Shown: in pieces, positions 25,797 through 34,858 of the stretch | Layout of the letters: each line of letters begins with the position of its first letter | How positions within the stretch are numbered: position 1 is the stretch's first letter | Source of the DNA: an uncultured Muribaculaceae bacterium | GTDB lineage: Bacteria; Bacteroidota; Bacteroidia; Bacteroidales; Muribaculaceae | Assembly: GCA_944321865.1 (NCBI GenBank) | Contig: CALUMZ010000009.1 | Location: forward strand, 1-54,853 | Direction of reading: 5' to 3' | DNA length: 54,853 bases | Program-made: the position numbers and the translations under genes | Notes under the pieces: generated by a model | Database searches by the model: none | Told to the model about the DNA's origin: nothing | Seen by the model: only the letters and a program-made list of their open reading frames with translations

Positions 25797-28115
25797 ATGA
25801 AGATTCGACGATATAAAATAATAACATACATGGTGGTGGTTGCCCTTGCGGCATTGCTGCTGCCGGCATTGTCGGGCTGCTCAACCACGAGCCGCCTTGC
25901 CGACGACGAAGTGCTGTATACCGGTGTCAAGCATATCACGTATAATGCTCCCGAAGGTGAGGAAATAATAAGCAGTGTGAAGGACCAGGTCTTTTCCACA
26001 ATCAACGTGAAACCCAACAACAGCCTTTACTCGCCTTACATACGCCACCCGTTCCCGGTGGGGCTGTGGGTGTATAACCACTGGGACAATACTGCCACCA
26101 AGGGATTCAAGCACTGGATATACGAGAAGTTGGTGGCCGAGCCGGTATTGATTTCCGACGTGCGCCCGGCGTTGCGCGTGGAAATGATAAAGAGCACGCT
26201 CGAAAACAACGGCTACTTCGGGTCGAGTGCCACATACGAACTGCAATATGACAAGCGCAACCCCAAGAAGGCTCGTGTGAATTACACCATAAACCTCACC
26301 ACGCCGCGCAAGTTGGGGCGCGTGATGCTCACCGGCGGTAGTTCGCCCGTGGAGCAGTATATCGACTCGCTTGCCCGCCGCAGCCGATACCTGCGTGTGG
26401 GCAGCCGCTATTGCACCGATTCGCTTGACGCTTTGCGCATAAATATTACCAACAGGCTGCGCAACCGCGGTTATTACTTCTTCCGTCCGGAGTATATAGA
26501 ATACCTTGCCGACAGTGTGATGATACCCGACAGCGTGGTTGTGAAAATGACGCTTGCAGACAACATCCCGCAGGCTGCCAAGGTGAAATATTACATAGGC
26601 GACGTTGAGGCCGTAGTTAAGGATTTTCACGGACGGGGCGTGCCCGACACGCTTGAGACTCGCAGCGGGCGTGTGATAAGGTACCTGCCAATTAACCTGA
26701 AGCCGCAACTCGTGCCGTCGTGCCTGACGTTGCGCAAGGGGCGCACGTTTTCGGTCCGCACCATCGAGCAGACGCAAGACAACTTGTCGAGAATGGGAAT
26801 CTTCAGCAGTGTCACCATTAACACAACGCCTATCGACTCGGTGAAAAGCGATTCGCTCGACGTGAAGATAGAGTGCGTGCTCGACATGCCGCTTGAAGCA
26901 AAGTTTGAAATACAGGCAGCATCAAAGTCAAACAGTTACATAGGCCCGGCGGCAGTGTTCGGACTGACGCACAAGAATGTGTTTGGCGGCGGCGAGCAGC
27001 TGACGAGCCAGATTAACGGGTCATACGAATGGATGACGGGAAACAGCAGCGGCAGTCGGTTGAACAGCTACGAGGTGGGGCTTGACTTCACCCTTGCGTT
27101 CCCGCGGCTCATTGCACCGCGGTTTATCGACCGCAGCCGGCGTTACATCAATTGGACCAAAGTCAACCTGTCGGCCGACCTCCTCAACCGGCCCAGTTTC
27201 TTCAAGATGGTGCAACTGTCAACGGGATTCGTGTGGGAATGGCATGCCAATCGTTTTTCATCGAGTTCTTTCACCCCGTTCAAGCTGTCGTATACCAAGT
27301 TGTTGAGCCACACGGTGGCATTCGATTCCATTATCTCACAGAACCGGGCTGTGGAGAACAGCTTCAGCGACCAGTTCATACCCATGATGAGCTACACCTA
27401 CACGTTTGACCGCCGTCTCAGCCGCCGCAACAGCATTAATTTCACGTTTACCGTGTCGGAGGCCGGCAATATATTTTCGGGCATCTGGGCTCTTGCGGGG
27501 CAGCATGGCGGCGCGGGGACAAAAGAGTTGTTCGGCACACCGTTCTCACAATTTGTAAAGGCGCAGGCGCAATTGATATACACACGCAGCATGCGCTCGG
27601 GACAGTCGATTGTGACAAGGGCTTTCATCGGTGCGGAACATGCCTACGGCAACTCGGCCGAAGTGCCATACGCCGAACAGTTTTACATAGGCGGTGCCAA
27701 TTCGGTGCGCGCATTTGCCGTGCGGTCGATAGGTCCCGGCAGCTACCACTCCGACGGTTCGGCCAACGGGTACTACGACCAGACCGGTACGTTCAAAATC
27801 GAGCTGAATGCCGAATACCGTTTCCCCATACTCGGTTTCTTGCACGGCGCGCTGTTTGTCGACATGGGCAATGTGTGGCTGTTGCAAGAAGACCCGTTGC
27901 GTCCCGGTTCGCAACTCACGGCACAAAATTTCCTTAAGGATGTTGCGCTCGGCACCGGTCTCGGCTTGCGTTTCGACATGGACGTGCTCGTGCTTCGTGC
28001 CGACCTCGGCATAGGCATCCATGCCCCCTACGAGACCGGCCGCAGCGGCTATTACAACATGACCTCGTTCAAGGACAGCCTCGCATTCCACCTCGCCATC
28101 GGCTACCCGTTCTGA
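25797..28115 (+). CDS. TamA/BamA-family outer-membrane lipoprotein (TamL type)
   Basis: A 772-residue Omp85-superfamily protein. A lipobox is visible ('LPALSGCSTT', Cys near 28), matching the lipoprotein TamA variant described as TamL in Bacteroidota. POTRA-like domains follow (about 30-390), then a C-terminal 16-strand barrel/surface-antigen domain with 'GGANSVRAFAVRSIGPGSY' (the conserved RGF-like lid-lock region) and a final aromatic 'AIGYPF'. It partners TamB, whose gene ends 11 bases upstream, so the two form an operon. Confidence 0.9.
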   Translation: MKIRRYKIITYMVVVALAALLLPALSGCSTTSRLADDEVLYTGVKHITYNAPEGEEIISSVKDQVFSTINVKPNNSLYSPYIRHPFPVGLWVYNHWDNTATKGFKHWIYEKLVAEPVLISDVRPALRVEMIKSTLENNGYFGSSATYELQYDKRNPKKARVNYTINLTTPRKLGRVMLTGGSSPVEQYIDSLARRSRYLRVGSRYCTDSLDALRINITNRLRNRGYYFFRPEYIEYLADSVMIPDSVVVKMTLADNIPQAAKVKYYIGDVEAVVKDFHGRGVPDTLETRSGRVIRYLPINLKPQLVPSCLTLRKGRTFSVRTIEQTQDNLSRMGIFSSVTINTTPIDSVKSDSLDVKIECVLDMPLEAKFEIQAASKSNSYIGPAAVFGLTHKNVFGGGEQLTSQINGSYEWMTGNSSGSRLNSYEVGLDFTLAFPRLIAPRFIDRSRRYINWTKVNLSADLLNRPSFFKMVQLSTGFVWEWHANRFSSSSFTPFKLSYTKLLSHTVAFDSIISQNRAVENSFSDQFIPMMSYTYTFDRRLSRRNSINFTFTVSEAGNIFSGIWALAGQHGGAGTKELFGTPFSQFVKAQAQLIYTRSMRSGQSIVTRAFIGAEHAYGNSAEVPYAEQFYIGGANSVRAFAVRSIGPGSYHSDGSANGYYDQTGTFKIELNAEYRFPILGFLHGALFVDMGNVWLLQEDPLRPGSQLTAQNFLKDVALGTGLGLRFDMDVLVLRADLGIGIHAPYETGRSGYYNMTSFKDSLAFHLAIGYPF

Positions 28116-28220
28116 TTGCCGGGACTGAGGCCGATTTGGAACAAACAATGGCACGGATTGCCAACAATATGAAAATTTTTCAAAAACTTTCATATTATTT
28201 CATTTGTAATTAATTTTGCA

Positions 28221-29558
28221 ATGTTATTAAAACAATTGCATACAATGATTGAATCCCCGCCTAAATTAGATAATAGGACGATTGCAAGAATCGCATTGGT
28301 AATGGAAAAACCTGAAGTGGGAAAACTTATCAGGAAAATAAACGATGAGTATCTTTATTGGTCTGATGTGAAGTATAAAAGAATCCCCGATGGCATAAGT
28401 CATACCGAATTATGGACTGCCGTAAAGACAAGTAGAATGCTTCAACGGATATTTCAATGGAACAAGTATGGCATATCTGTAACTATGACCAACCGGATGC
28501 AACAATTGTGCCATGAGTTTGACATGAATTTCGGCGGTTCGTGGGGTAACAATTCAATCATTCCGGGAGAAAATAAGGAGCAGTATCTTATTTCTTCATT
28601 GATGGAGGAAGCCATATCATCGAGCCAAATGGAAGGTGCCACGACAACTCGCAAAGTAGCCAAGGATATGTTAAGGAAAAACATTACTCCAAAGAGCCGC
28701 TCCGAACAAATGATTTACAATAATTACAGGTCAATACGTTTCATTGTCGAACATAAGAATGAAGCCCTGACACCGGAACTATTGTTGGCAGTGCATTCGT
28801 TGATGACCTATAAGACTTTGGACGAACCCGGAAATGAAGGCCGCTTTAGGACTGACGATGAAGTTGTCGTGGAAAACGGGATAACTCATGAAATTGTACA
28901 CACCCCACCTTCTCACGAGGATATTCCGGGTTTCATAGATGATTTATGCACCTTTTTCAACAGCAATGAATCGGAAGTATTCATACACCCGATAGTAAGG
29001 GCAATCATCGTGCATTTCATGGTCGCTTACGTACACCCGTTTGTGGATGGAAATGGCAGGACGGCGCGTGCATTGTTTTATTGGCACATGTTGAAAAACG
29101 GATACTGGCTTACAGAGTACCTGTCAATTTCAAGAATTATTTACAAGTCAAAGGCCAGTTATGAAAAGTCTTATCTGTATGCAGAAATGGACGGCAATGA
29201 CATGAGTTACTTCATTGCTTACAATTTGCGAGTTCTTGACCTTGCTTTCAGGGAGTTGAAATTATACATAGAAAGAAAAATCAGACAAAAGAAGAACGCA
29301 ATCAATTATTTGAAATCGGGGGGTATAAATGAAAGGCAGGCAAGCATACTTTCATTGATGGAAAACGAGCCTGATTCTATTCTCACTGTGAAAGAAGTGC
29401 AGAACAGGTTCTCTGTGTCACAACCAACGGCAAAATCAGATTTGCAGGATTTAGTCGACAAGGGCTTTTTGGATAAAATTCAGATAAACAAGAAAACTTC
29501 AAACTATGTAAGAAGCGAGAATTTTGATTCCTTAATCGGTAGCGGCAGCCGATGTTAA
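28221..29558 (+). CDS. Fic-domain protein with C-terminal winged helix
   Basis: A 445-residue Fic protein, expected to transfer AMP from ATP to a protein hydroxyl. The catalytic loop is the canonical 'HPFVDGNGRTAR' (272-283). An N-terminal inhibitory motif of the S/TxxxEG type is present ('SSQMEG', 134-139), so it should be auto-inhibited. The C-terminal 80 residues form a winged helix ('FSVSQPTAKSDLQDLVDKGFLDKI'), suggesting DNA binding. The gene is AT-richer than its neighbours, consistent with transfer. A TAATTTTG box lies at 28211-28218, so transcription from it would favour the in-frame ATG at 28245 as the true start. Confidence 0.9.
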   Translation: MLLKQLHTMIESPPKLDNRTIARIALVMEKPEVGKLIRKINDEYLYWSDVKYKRIPDGISHTELWTAVKTSRMLQRIFQWNKYGISVTMTNRMQQLCHEFDMNFGGSWGNNSIIPGENKEQYLISSLMEEAISSSQMEGATTTRKVAKDMLRKNITPKSRSEQMIYNNYRSIRFIVEHKNEALTPELLLAVHSLMTYKTLDEPGNEGRFRTDDEVVVENGITHEIVHTPPSHEDIPGFIDDLCTFFNSNESEVFIHPIVRAIIVHFMVAYVHPFVDGNGRTARALFYWHMLKNGYWLTEYLSISRIIYKSKASYEKSYLYAEMDGNDMSYFIAYNLRVLDLAFRELKLYIERKIRQKKNAINYLKSGGINERQASILSLMENEPDSILTVKEVQNRFSVSQPTAKSDLQDLVDKGFLDKIQINKKTSNYVRSENFDSLIGSGSRC

Positions 29559-29770
29559 CTATTTAAGAACAGTCTGAAAACACAGTTGCGGGCAAATATA
29601 GTAATGGCAGCTCCGCAGCCGCAACCTTGGTTTAACGCAGAAAGTAGAAGACGGCAAAATAGACCATATTCGTCATGTTTGCCTCTTAAAAACTTTACAA
29701 CCGGGTTCTCAGACTGGGTCATATTTTCCCCCTCTGTTGTCCTTGCGATCGATTTCTCGGACAGTCCCAC
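29555..29770 (-). other. Unassigned small open frame, 71 codons
   Basis: A frame encoding a peptide with 'ENPVVKFLRGKHDEYGLFCRLLLSALNQGCGCGAAITIFARN' overlaps the Fic stop by four bases. It has no signal, domain or family I recognise. It may be non-coding or the remnant of a repeat. Listed only because it fills part of an otherwise gene-free stretch. Confidence 0.2.
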
Positions 29771-29800
29771 TATTTATTAATCTTGGTATGTGGTTGGCAG

Positions 29801-29834
29801 TTTTTGCCGTTATCGGCAAAAATGAGTACATTTG
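29801..29834 (+). promoter_or_regulatory. Promoter with palindromic operator-like site
   Basis: A perfect inverted repeat, TTTTTGCCG (29801-29809) and CGGCAAAAA (29814-29822) around TTAT, supplies the -33 TTTTG and is followed by TACATTTG at 29827-29834 with 20-base spacing from the box. A further TTGCCGATAA at about 29855 repeats the half-site. The next plus-strand gene is the lipoprotein at 30302, about 460 bases on. No other gene is visible in 29771-30301, so the transcript has either a long leader or an unrecognised small RNA. Confidence 0.6.
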
Positions 29835-30301
29835 CGTGCATATTGCAGTAAGGATTTGCCGATAAGCCGTTTATGATGGGACAATGGGGGTGTGAACGTT
29901 TTTTTTATGGATGCCTGCCTTGCTGCACAAGACTGTTATAAGACATTGCCGGACTATTTTTAGATAAAGTATTAAGTGTGATTCAGTATAAGACTATGTC
30001 AAAGAATGATAAATCCCTCGGGGGGATGACAAAAGGCGTGCCAATGCAGCAGGCCGCACATGAAGGATAGATTATCTCAAGGGATAAGGTCTCAAAGCTT
30101 TGCCCGGCGATAGTGGGGGAAAAGCCAGCGCATCTCCATGCGATAGGAATGGATAAGACAACTGGGAATTTGCGGGATTGCCGTGAATGTGCTATATTTG
30201 TTGCATGAGTTGAGTTCCGTGCCTTGAGCGAATGTAGATGTGTTGGGCAATGCATTGGCAGGGTGCATGGCGTGTTAATAATTAAAAAAATTAGTGTGGT
30301 T

Positions 30302-31495
30302 ATGAAACATCTGTTGAATAGTTTCTTCTGTGTGTTTATGACAATTGTGCTTGCCGGTTGTGGAGACGATTCCGGCAAAGGAGGGTATGGAGGAACATCC
30401 GGAAAGAACGGAGTGGCACCTGATGATCCGACGGGGAAAGAATTCGTGTTCTACCCAATGGAGAAGGGGGAGTGGAGGTTTAGGGTGCTACCGGTTGATA
30501 TTCAAAGCGGCGACGCAATAATATTAACCAACAGTTCTACTTCCATGGTGGATAAACCACATTGCTATTATAAGAAGGAGGCTGACGGCAGTGCTTCAAT
30601 GTCATTGAATTACAATTCCTATGTCGTCATAGGGTCAAGCACTATAGGGCGCTATCACATATATGACTTGAAACTTACGTTCACTTCGGCCAACCAAGGA
30701 TTATATACAGGGTCTGTGGGCGTAGGAGGTATCGGAGACCTTGAGTATCAGTCAATATCCGGAATATTTACTTACGATAGCGACAGCGAGCCGAATTGGG
30801 AAGAAGGCGGACAAGAATCCGGAGACGGCAACGAAGAAAATCAGGACAATGTGTCGTCGGCTCTCGGTGTCGAAATCAGCAGCGTCAGCGCAAACGACTA
30901 CTACAGACAGCACAGCATCACAGTTTCATTAATTGAATATGAGGCTGCCGGACTGCCGGGCAAGGTGGGCTTTTGCTTGGGAGTATCGCCCGGTGTCACC
31001 ATCGACAATGCGTTAATCGTGCGCGAAGAGTCTGCCGAATATTTAAATGGGTTCTCGACTGTGCTTGGCGGATATACTACCGAAGTCGGGATTCTGAAGT
31101 CGGGGACGCGCTATTACATAAGGCCCTATCATCGTTCGGGTAACGAAGTGACTTATTACAAGGAAACTTCGGTGGAAACACTCGGAGGCGAGATAACCCT
31201 CGACTTGCGAAACAACCTGATTCATATCTATGAGTTTGCATACGATATAAAGAAAGAGGGGAGTTACAGCTTCTTTGCCAATTTCAGGATACATGGTGCA
31301 AACGGAGACTTTTTTTACAATAAAGAATATGGGGTTAGAACTGATGGAAGCGGCACAGTCATAATAGATATCGACGATATTCCATATAGTTGGGACGAGA
31401 TTCATTGTTTTTGGGGAAACATAAAAGACCTCAGTACCGGAATCGTTTATACACCGCCATTATTGAATGGCGGGGCAGGTGACCCTTGCCTATAA
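30302..31495 (+). CDS. Hypothetical lipoprotein with FN3-like domain
   Basis: A 397-residue predicted lipoprotein. The start at 30302 gives a signal ending 'MTIVLAGCGDD' (Cys20); the open frame continues 26 codons upstream without signal character. After a Gly-rich linker, residues 45-165 look like an all-beta domain, an acidic linker ('NWEEGGQESGDGNEENQDN') follows, then an FN3-like segment with 'AGLPGKVGFCLGVSPGVTI' and 'LKSGTRYYIRPYHRSGNEVTYY', a pattern common in Bacteroidota cell-surface proteins. I do not recognise the family. It stands alone, in an AT-rich accessory patch next to the Fic gene. Confidence 0.75.
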   Translation: MKHLLNSFFCVFMTIVLAGCGDDSGKGGYGGTSGKNGVAPDDPTGKEFVFYPMEKGEWRFRVLPVDIQSGDAIILTNSSTSMVDKPHCYYKKEADGSASMSLNYNSYVVIGSSTIGRYHIYDLKLTFTSANQGLYTGSVGVGGIGDLEYQSISGIFTYDSDSEPNWEEGGQESGDGNEENQDNVSSALGVEISSVSANDYYRQHSITVSLIEYEAAGLPGKVGFCLGVSPGVTIDNALIVREESAEYLNGFSTVLGGYTTEVGILKSGTRYYIRPYHRSGNEVTYYKETSVETLGGEITLDLRNNLIHIYEFAYDIKKEGSYSFFANFRIHGANGDFFYNKEYGVRTDGSGTVIIDIDDIPYSWDEIHCFWGNIKDLSTGIVYTPPLLNGGAGDPCL

Positions 31496-31543
31496 CCGGA
31501 TGTAGAAAAAGCCGCAGGCGTAGAGATGCACGGGTACCCCCTG

Positions 31544-32398
31544 TTACCGACGGGTGGCGGTGACGAAGCGGGGCAGGCCGCGGTAGTCGGGGAGCGACCG
31601 GGCATCGGTTAGTCCGTGTGCGGCGAGCAGTCGGCAGGTCTCGCCGGGGAATCGGCTGTTGATTTCCAAGTACAGCTTGCCGCCGGGGACGAGTGCGGTG
31701 TGCGCATATCGGGCTATGGCGCGATAGAACATGAGCGGGTCGTCGTCGGGGACGAAGAGTGCAGTGTGCGGCTCGTAATTGAGTACGTTTGAATCCATCG
31801 ATGTGCGTTCGCTATCGGCGATATATGGCGGGTTGCTCACTATTATGTCGTAGCACGGCTTTGCCGGAGCGGAGATCGACAGTATGTCGGCCTTGATGAA
31901 CCTCACCCGGGCTTTCAGCCTGCGGGCATTTTCCCGTGCCACCGCAAGGGCTTCGTCGCTGATGTCGATAGCCGAAACGTTGGCAAATTTCATGGCAAGT
32001 GCCAATGAGACGGCTATGCAGCCCGAGCCGGTACCAATATCGAGTATGCGCAAGTCGGCTTCGGAGTTTTCATCAACAATCATGTCGATAAGCCCGGCAG
32101 TCTCGGGGCGCGGAATGAGTGTCGCCGGTGTGACGTTGAAATGATACCCATAGAAATATGCGTCGTTCAAAATATATTGTATAGGTTCATGCTTCAACAG
32201 GCGTTCTGCAATTGTTTTTATTTTTTCGGCAATGAACGGGGGCATTTCTGTATCGTAGTGCAATATTGCGTCGACACGGCTGTAATTGAGCAGTCGGTCA
32301 AGAATGGCAAGTTCCATGCCGCCGATTTCGCCCGGAGGGTATGTGTCGGCAAGCGATTGCCTGAATTGCGCCAATATTTCTTTCAGAGTATTTCCCAT
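31544..32398 (-). CDS. prmC: Peptide chain release factor N5-glutamine methyltransferase
   Basis: A 284-residue SAM-dependent methyltransferase that methylates the Gln of the GGQ motif in release factors RF1/RF2. The family signatures are 'ILDIGTGSGCIAVSLAL' (SAM-binding) and 'YDIIVSNPPYI' (catalytic NPPY). The N-terminal helical domain ('YSRVDAILHYD', 'RLLKHEPIQYILNDAYFYG') is intact. I start it at 32398 (MGNTLKEIL); the frame stays open far upstream, across the divergent PAP2 gene, and that part is spurious. It faces the PAP2 gene across 69 bases that must hold both promoters. Confidence 0.93.
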   Translation of the reverse strand: MGNTLKEILAQFRQSLADTYPPGEIGGMELAILDRLLNYSRVDAILHYDTEMPPFIAEKIKTIAERLLKHEPIQYILNDAYFYGYHFNVTPATLIPRPETAGLIDMIVDENSEADLRILDIGTGSGCIAVSLALAMKFANVSAIDISDEALAVARENARRLKARVRFIKADILSISAPAKPCYDIIVSNPPYIADSERTSMDSNVLNYEPHTALFVPDDDPLMFYRAIARYAHTALVPGGKLYLEINSRFPGETCRLLAAHGLTDARSLPDYRGLPRFVTATRR

Positions 32399-32467
32399 GC
32401 TTTTGCAAAAATAAGTAGTTTGCGGCAATTTTTTAGTATGTTTGCAGTTGGTATTAACAGCATTGAT

Positions 32468-33682
32468 ATGAAAATAATCATGGAAATATTGGCCGCCTGT
32501 CTTGTGGTGTGCAATTTCAATGCGGCTTCGGCGGCGGAGTATGCCGACACGCTGAGCCGGTTTGACAGGGCGGCAACGGCTCCCGCTTTCAGAATCGCAT
32601 ACGCCGGATTGCCGATGGCCGTGGGAGGACTTGCCATATACGGAGCCAACCGGGACTTTAAAAATGGTGATGTGGGTCGTTTTGCCCGGCATTACGACTC
32701 GCAGTATGAAGATTACTTGCAGTACGCTCCCGGAGTGGCATTGCTCGCAATGAAGATAGGAGGTGTGGACGGACGCAGCTCTTGGCCGCGAATGATAGTG
32801 TCGGACGCATTTTCTGCGGTGGTGACAATAGGTGCGTCGGAAGTGTTGAAACGCTCGGTGGGAGAGATGCGCCCCGACGGTGAGGACGACCGTGCGTTCC
32901 CGTCGGGACACACTGCCATTTCGTTTATGCTTGCCACCATGCTGCACAAGGAATATGGCTGTCGCAGCCCGTGGATAAGCCTTGGCGGGTATGCCGTTGC
33001 CACAGCTACCGCGGCAAGCCGCATGGTGCATAATCGGCACTGGATGAGCGATATATTGGTGGGTGCCGGCATAGGCGTGTTGGCTACCGAACTCGGTTAT
33101 TATTTTGCCGACCTGATATTTAAGGAGCGGGGACTGAGCGACTTGATATATGCCGACCCGCTCGACCGTTGGCGCAATCCTTCGTTTTTCTCCACCGACA
33201 TGGCAATGACGTTGCCGTTGACCAAGTATCGCTTGCCCGGCGGTGTGGTAAAGCCGGCCATAGGCGCGGCAGTCGGTGTGCAGGGTGCATATTTCTTTAA
33301 CCCGTATGTGGGGGTGGGTGGGAGTGCTGTAATGTCGGTTACACCCATTGAGTATCGCGGCTCGTTGTCGCACGAACCCATGAACTCGTTGCGGACAATG
33401 GCGGGAGCATATTTCTCTTATCCCGTCTTTTCGCAATTGCGTATCGGGGCAAAGGCCACAGCCGGATATTTGTATTACGGCGGTTGCCGGCTTGCCGATG
33501 CCCGAATAGGAGGAAAATCTACCGGCGGCATGGAAGTGGGGGTGTCGGCATCGCTGCTCACGGCCGAAGCGTTTGGTTTCCGCCTGTTTTGCGACTACGG
33601 CATCGGCGGGTCATACGTCCCCGGTCACGACCGCGCGTCGCAATACGTGTCGGTGAGCGGCTCGGCCGCAGTATACTTTTAA
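32468..33682 (+). CDS. PAP2-family phosphatase fused to an outer-membrane barrel-like domain
   Basis: A 404-residue protein with a signal-like N-terminus (to about residue 22). The PAP2 acid-phosphatase triad is complete: K128-x6-R135P, 'PSGH' (145-148) and S184-R185...H191...D195. Family members dephosphorylate lipids such as phosphatidate, undecaprenyl pyrophosphate or lipid A. From about residue 235 the sequence changes to alternating beta-strands ('GVQGAYFFNPYVGVGGSAVMSV') ending in 'SGSAAVYF', like an outer-membrane barrel. A TATGTTTG box at 32437-32444 may be its -7 element. Lipid A phosphatase is a guess. Confidence 0.82.
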   Translation: MKIIMEILAACLVVCNFNAASAAEYADTLSRFDRAATAPAFRIAYAGLPMAVGGLAIYGANRDFKNGDVGRFARHYDSQYEDYLQYAPGVALLAMKIGGVDGRSSWPRMIVSDAFSAVVTIGASEVLKRSVGEMRPDGEDDRAFPSGHTAISFMLATMLHKEYGCRSPWISLGGYAVATATAASRMVHNRHWMSDILVGAGIGVLATELGYYFADLIFKERGLSDLIYADPLDRWRNPSFFSTDMAMTLPLTKYRLPGGVVKPAIGAAVGVQGAYFFNPYVGVGGSAVMSVTPIEYRGSLSHEPMNSLRTMAGAYFSYPVFSQLRIGAKATAGYLYYGGCRLADARIGGKSTGGMEVGVSASLLTAEAFGFRLFCDYGIGGSYVPGHDRASQYVSVSGSAAVYF

Positions 33683-33840
33683 TGAGTATTCAATTTATAA
33701 AACCGATACAGGTAAATGTAATTACGTGTAGCAACGATTGCTGAATTTACACAATTTCATAAATTTTACGGAAAGAAATAGGAGGGAGTTGCGGCAGATT
33801 CGGAATATTTGCGTTAACTTAGCAACAGAAAATTAAGAAA

Positions 33841-34401
33841 ATGATTCCTGAAGATCGATTTAATGACGAGGATTTTGTGGCACGGTTGCATAATGCCGAC
33901 ACGTGCCGCGATGCTTTTACCGATATCATTAATTACTTCAGTCGTCCATTGTATTGGCAAATACGCCGCATGGTAATCGACCACGATGCCGCCAATGACT
34001 TGTTGCAGAATACATTCATGAAGGCATGGGATAATATCGACAATTTCCGTGGTGATGCCAAACTGTCTACGTGGTTGTATAAAATAGCCATTAACGAAAC
34101 TCTCACTTATATAGCCCGGGAGAAAACTCGGAATGAAGTGTCGATTGACAGCGACGACGCATTCCTTGTCAACAATCTTGAAGCCGACCGTTATTTTGAC
34201 GGCGACAGCCTGCAAGTCAAGCTCCAGAAAGCTATAAACTCGTTGCCCGAGAAGCAGCGGCTTGTGTTCAACATGCGCTATTTCGACGAGATGCGCTATG
34301 AGCAGATGAGTGAGATACTGGGTACGTCGGTGGGTGCGCTTAAGGCATCATACCATCATGCTTTAAAGAAGATAGAACAATTTTTTTCGGATAACGATTA
34401 A
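33841..34401 (+). CDS. ECF-type RNA polymerase sigma factor
   Basis: A 186-residue sigma-70 family protein with region 2 ('DLLQNTFMKAWDNIDNFRGDAKLSTWLYKIAINETL') and region 4 ('LPEKQRLVFNMRYFDEMRYEQMSEILGTSVGALKASYHHALKKIEQF') and no region 1 or 3, the ECF layout. It directs transcription of an extracytoplasmic response regulon. The following two genes, a single-pass membrane protein and a Spy-like periplasmic protein, are spaced 33 and 4 bases apart on the same strand and are probably in its operon. Confidence 0.92.
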   Translation: MIPEDRFNDEDFVARLHNADTCRDAFTDIINYFSRPLYWQIRRMVIDHDAANDLLQNTFMKAWDNIDNFRGDAKLSTWLYKIAINETLTYIAREKTRNEVSIDSDDAFLVNNLEADRYFDGDSLQVKLQKAINSLPEKQRLVFNMRYFDEMRYEQMSEILGTSVGALKASYHHALKKIEQFFSDND

Positions 34402-34434
34402 ACTTTCGGCACTTTTGACAGTCAAATTATCGCA

Positions 34435-34854
34435 ATGAGTAAAGAAAAGAACAACATATTGACCAAGATTGGCAAAGATGCAGGGTTTCGTGTGCCTGAA
34501 GGATATTTCGATTCTTTTGCCGAGGAAGTTGTAAAGAAGTTGCCCGAACCGGTGTTGACGCCGATTCAGCCGGTAACACGGTGGCAACGTGTTCGCCCGT
34601 TTGTTTATATGGCTGCCATGTTTGTGGGGATATGGCTGATGATGAAGATTTTCGACGGGTGGGGAAGGCAGGAACCGACGATGTATAACCCCGAAATTCT
34701 GGCAGGTTTTGAGAATGATGCAAATATTGAATACTTGCTGATGAGAGGGGATATTTCGGAATATGATATTTTGACATACGAAGATGATTCGGCTTTTGTC
34801 GATGTGGCGGCCACCGAGGTCTCACTTGACGACAGTAACGAACCAGTGAAATAA
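34435..34854 (+). CDS. Single-pass membrane protein, probable anti-sigma partner
   Basis: A 139-residue protein with a soluble N-terminus (1-57), one hydrophobic helix ('PFVYMAAMFVGIWLMMKIF', about 58-76) and an acidic extracytoplasmic part. Its N-terminus ('FRVPEGYFDSFAEEVVKKLP') is a pattern I have seen in small proteins encoded next to ECF sigma genes in Bacteroidota. Position directly after the sigma gene suggests it restrains the sigma factor, but there is no recognised zinc-anti-sigma motif (HxxxCxxC), so the role is inferred from context. Confidence 0.65.
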   Translation: MSKEKNNILTKIGKDAGFRVPEGYFDSFAEEVVKKLPEPVLTPIQPVTRWQRVRPFVYMAAMFVGIWLMMKIFDGWGRQEPTMYNPEILAGFENDANIEYLLMRGDISEYDILTYEDDSAFVDVAATEVSLDDSNEPVK

Positions 34855-34858
34855 ATTC

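Noticed and set aside
29606..29620. A 15-base match (GGCAGCTCCGCAGCC) between 7517-7531 and 29606-29620
   Set aside because: A single 15-mer match is expected by chance in a window of this size, and no flanking similarity was seen.
32399..33436. Upstream extension of the prmC frame across the PAP2 gene
   Set aside because: The family N-terminus begins at MGNTLKEIL (32398); the rest lies antisense to a gene with an intact PAP2 active site.
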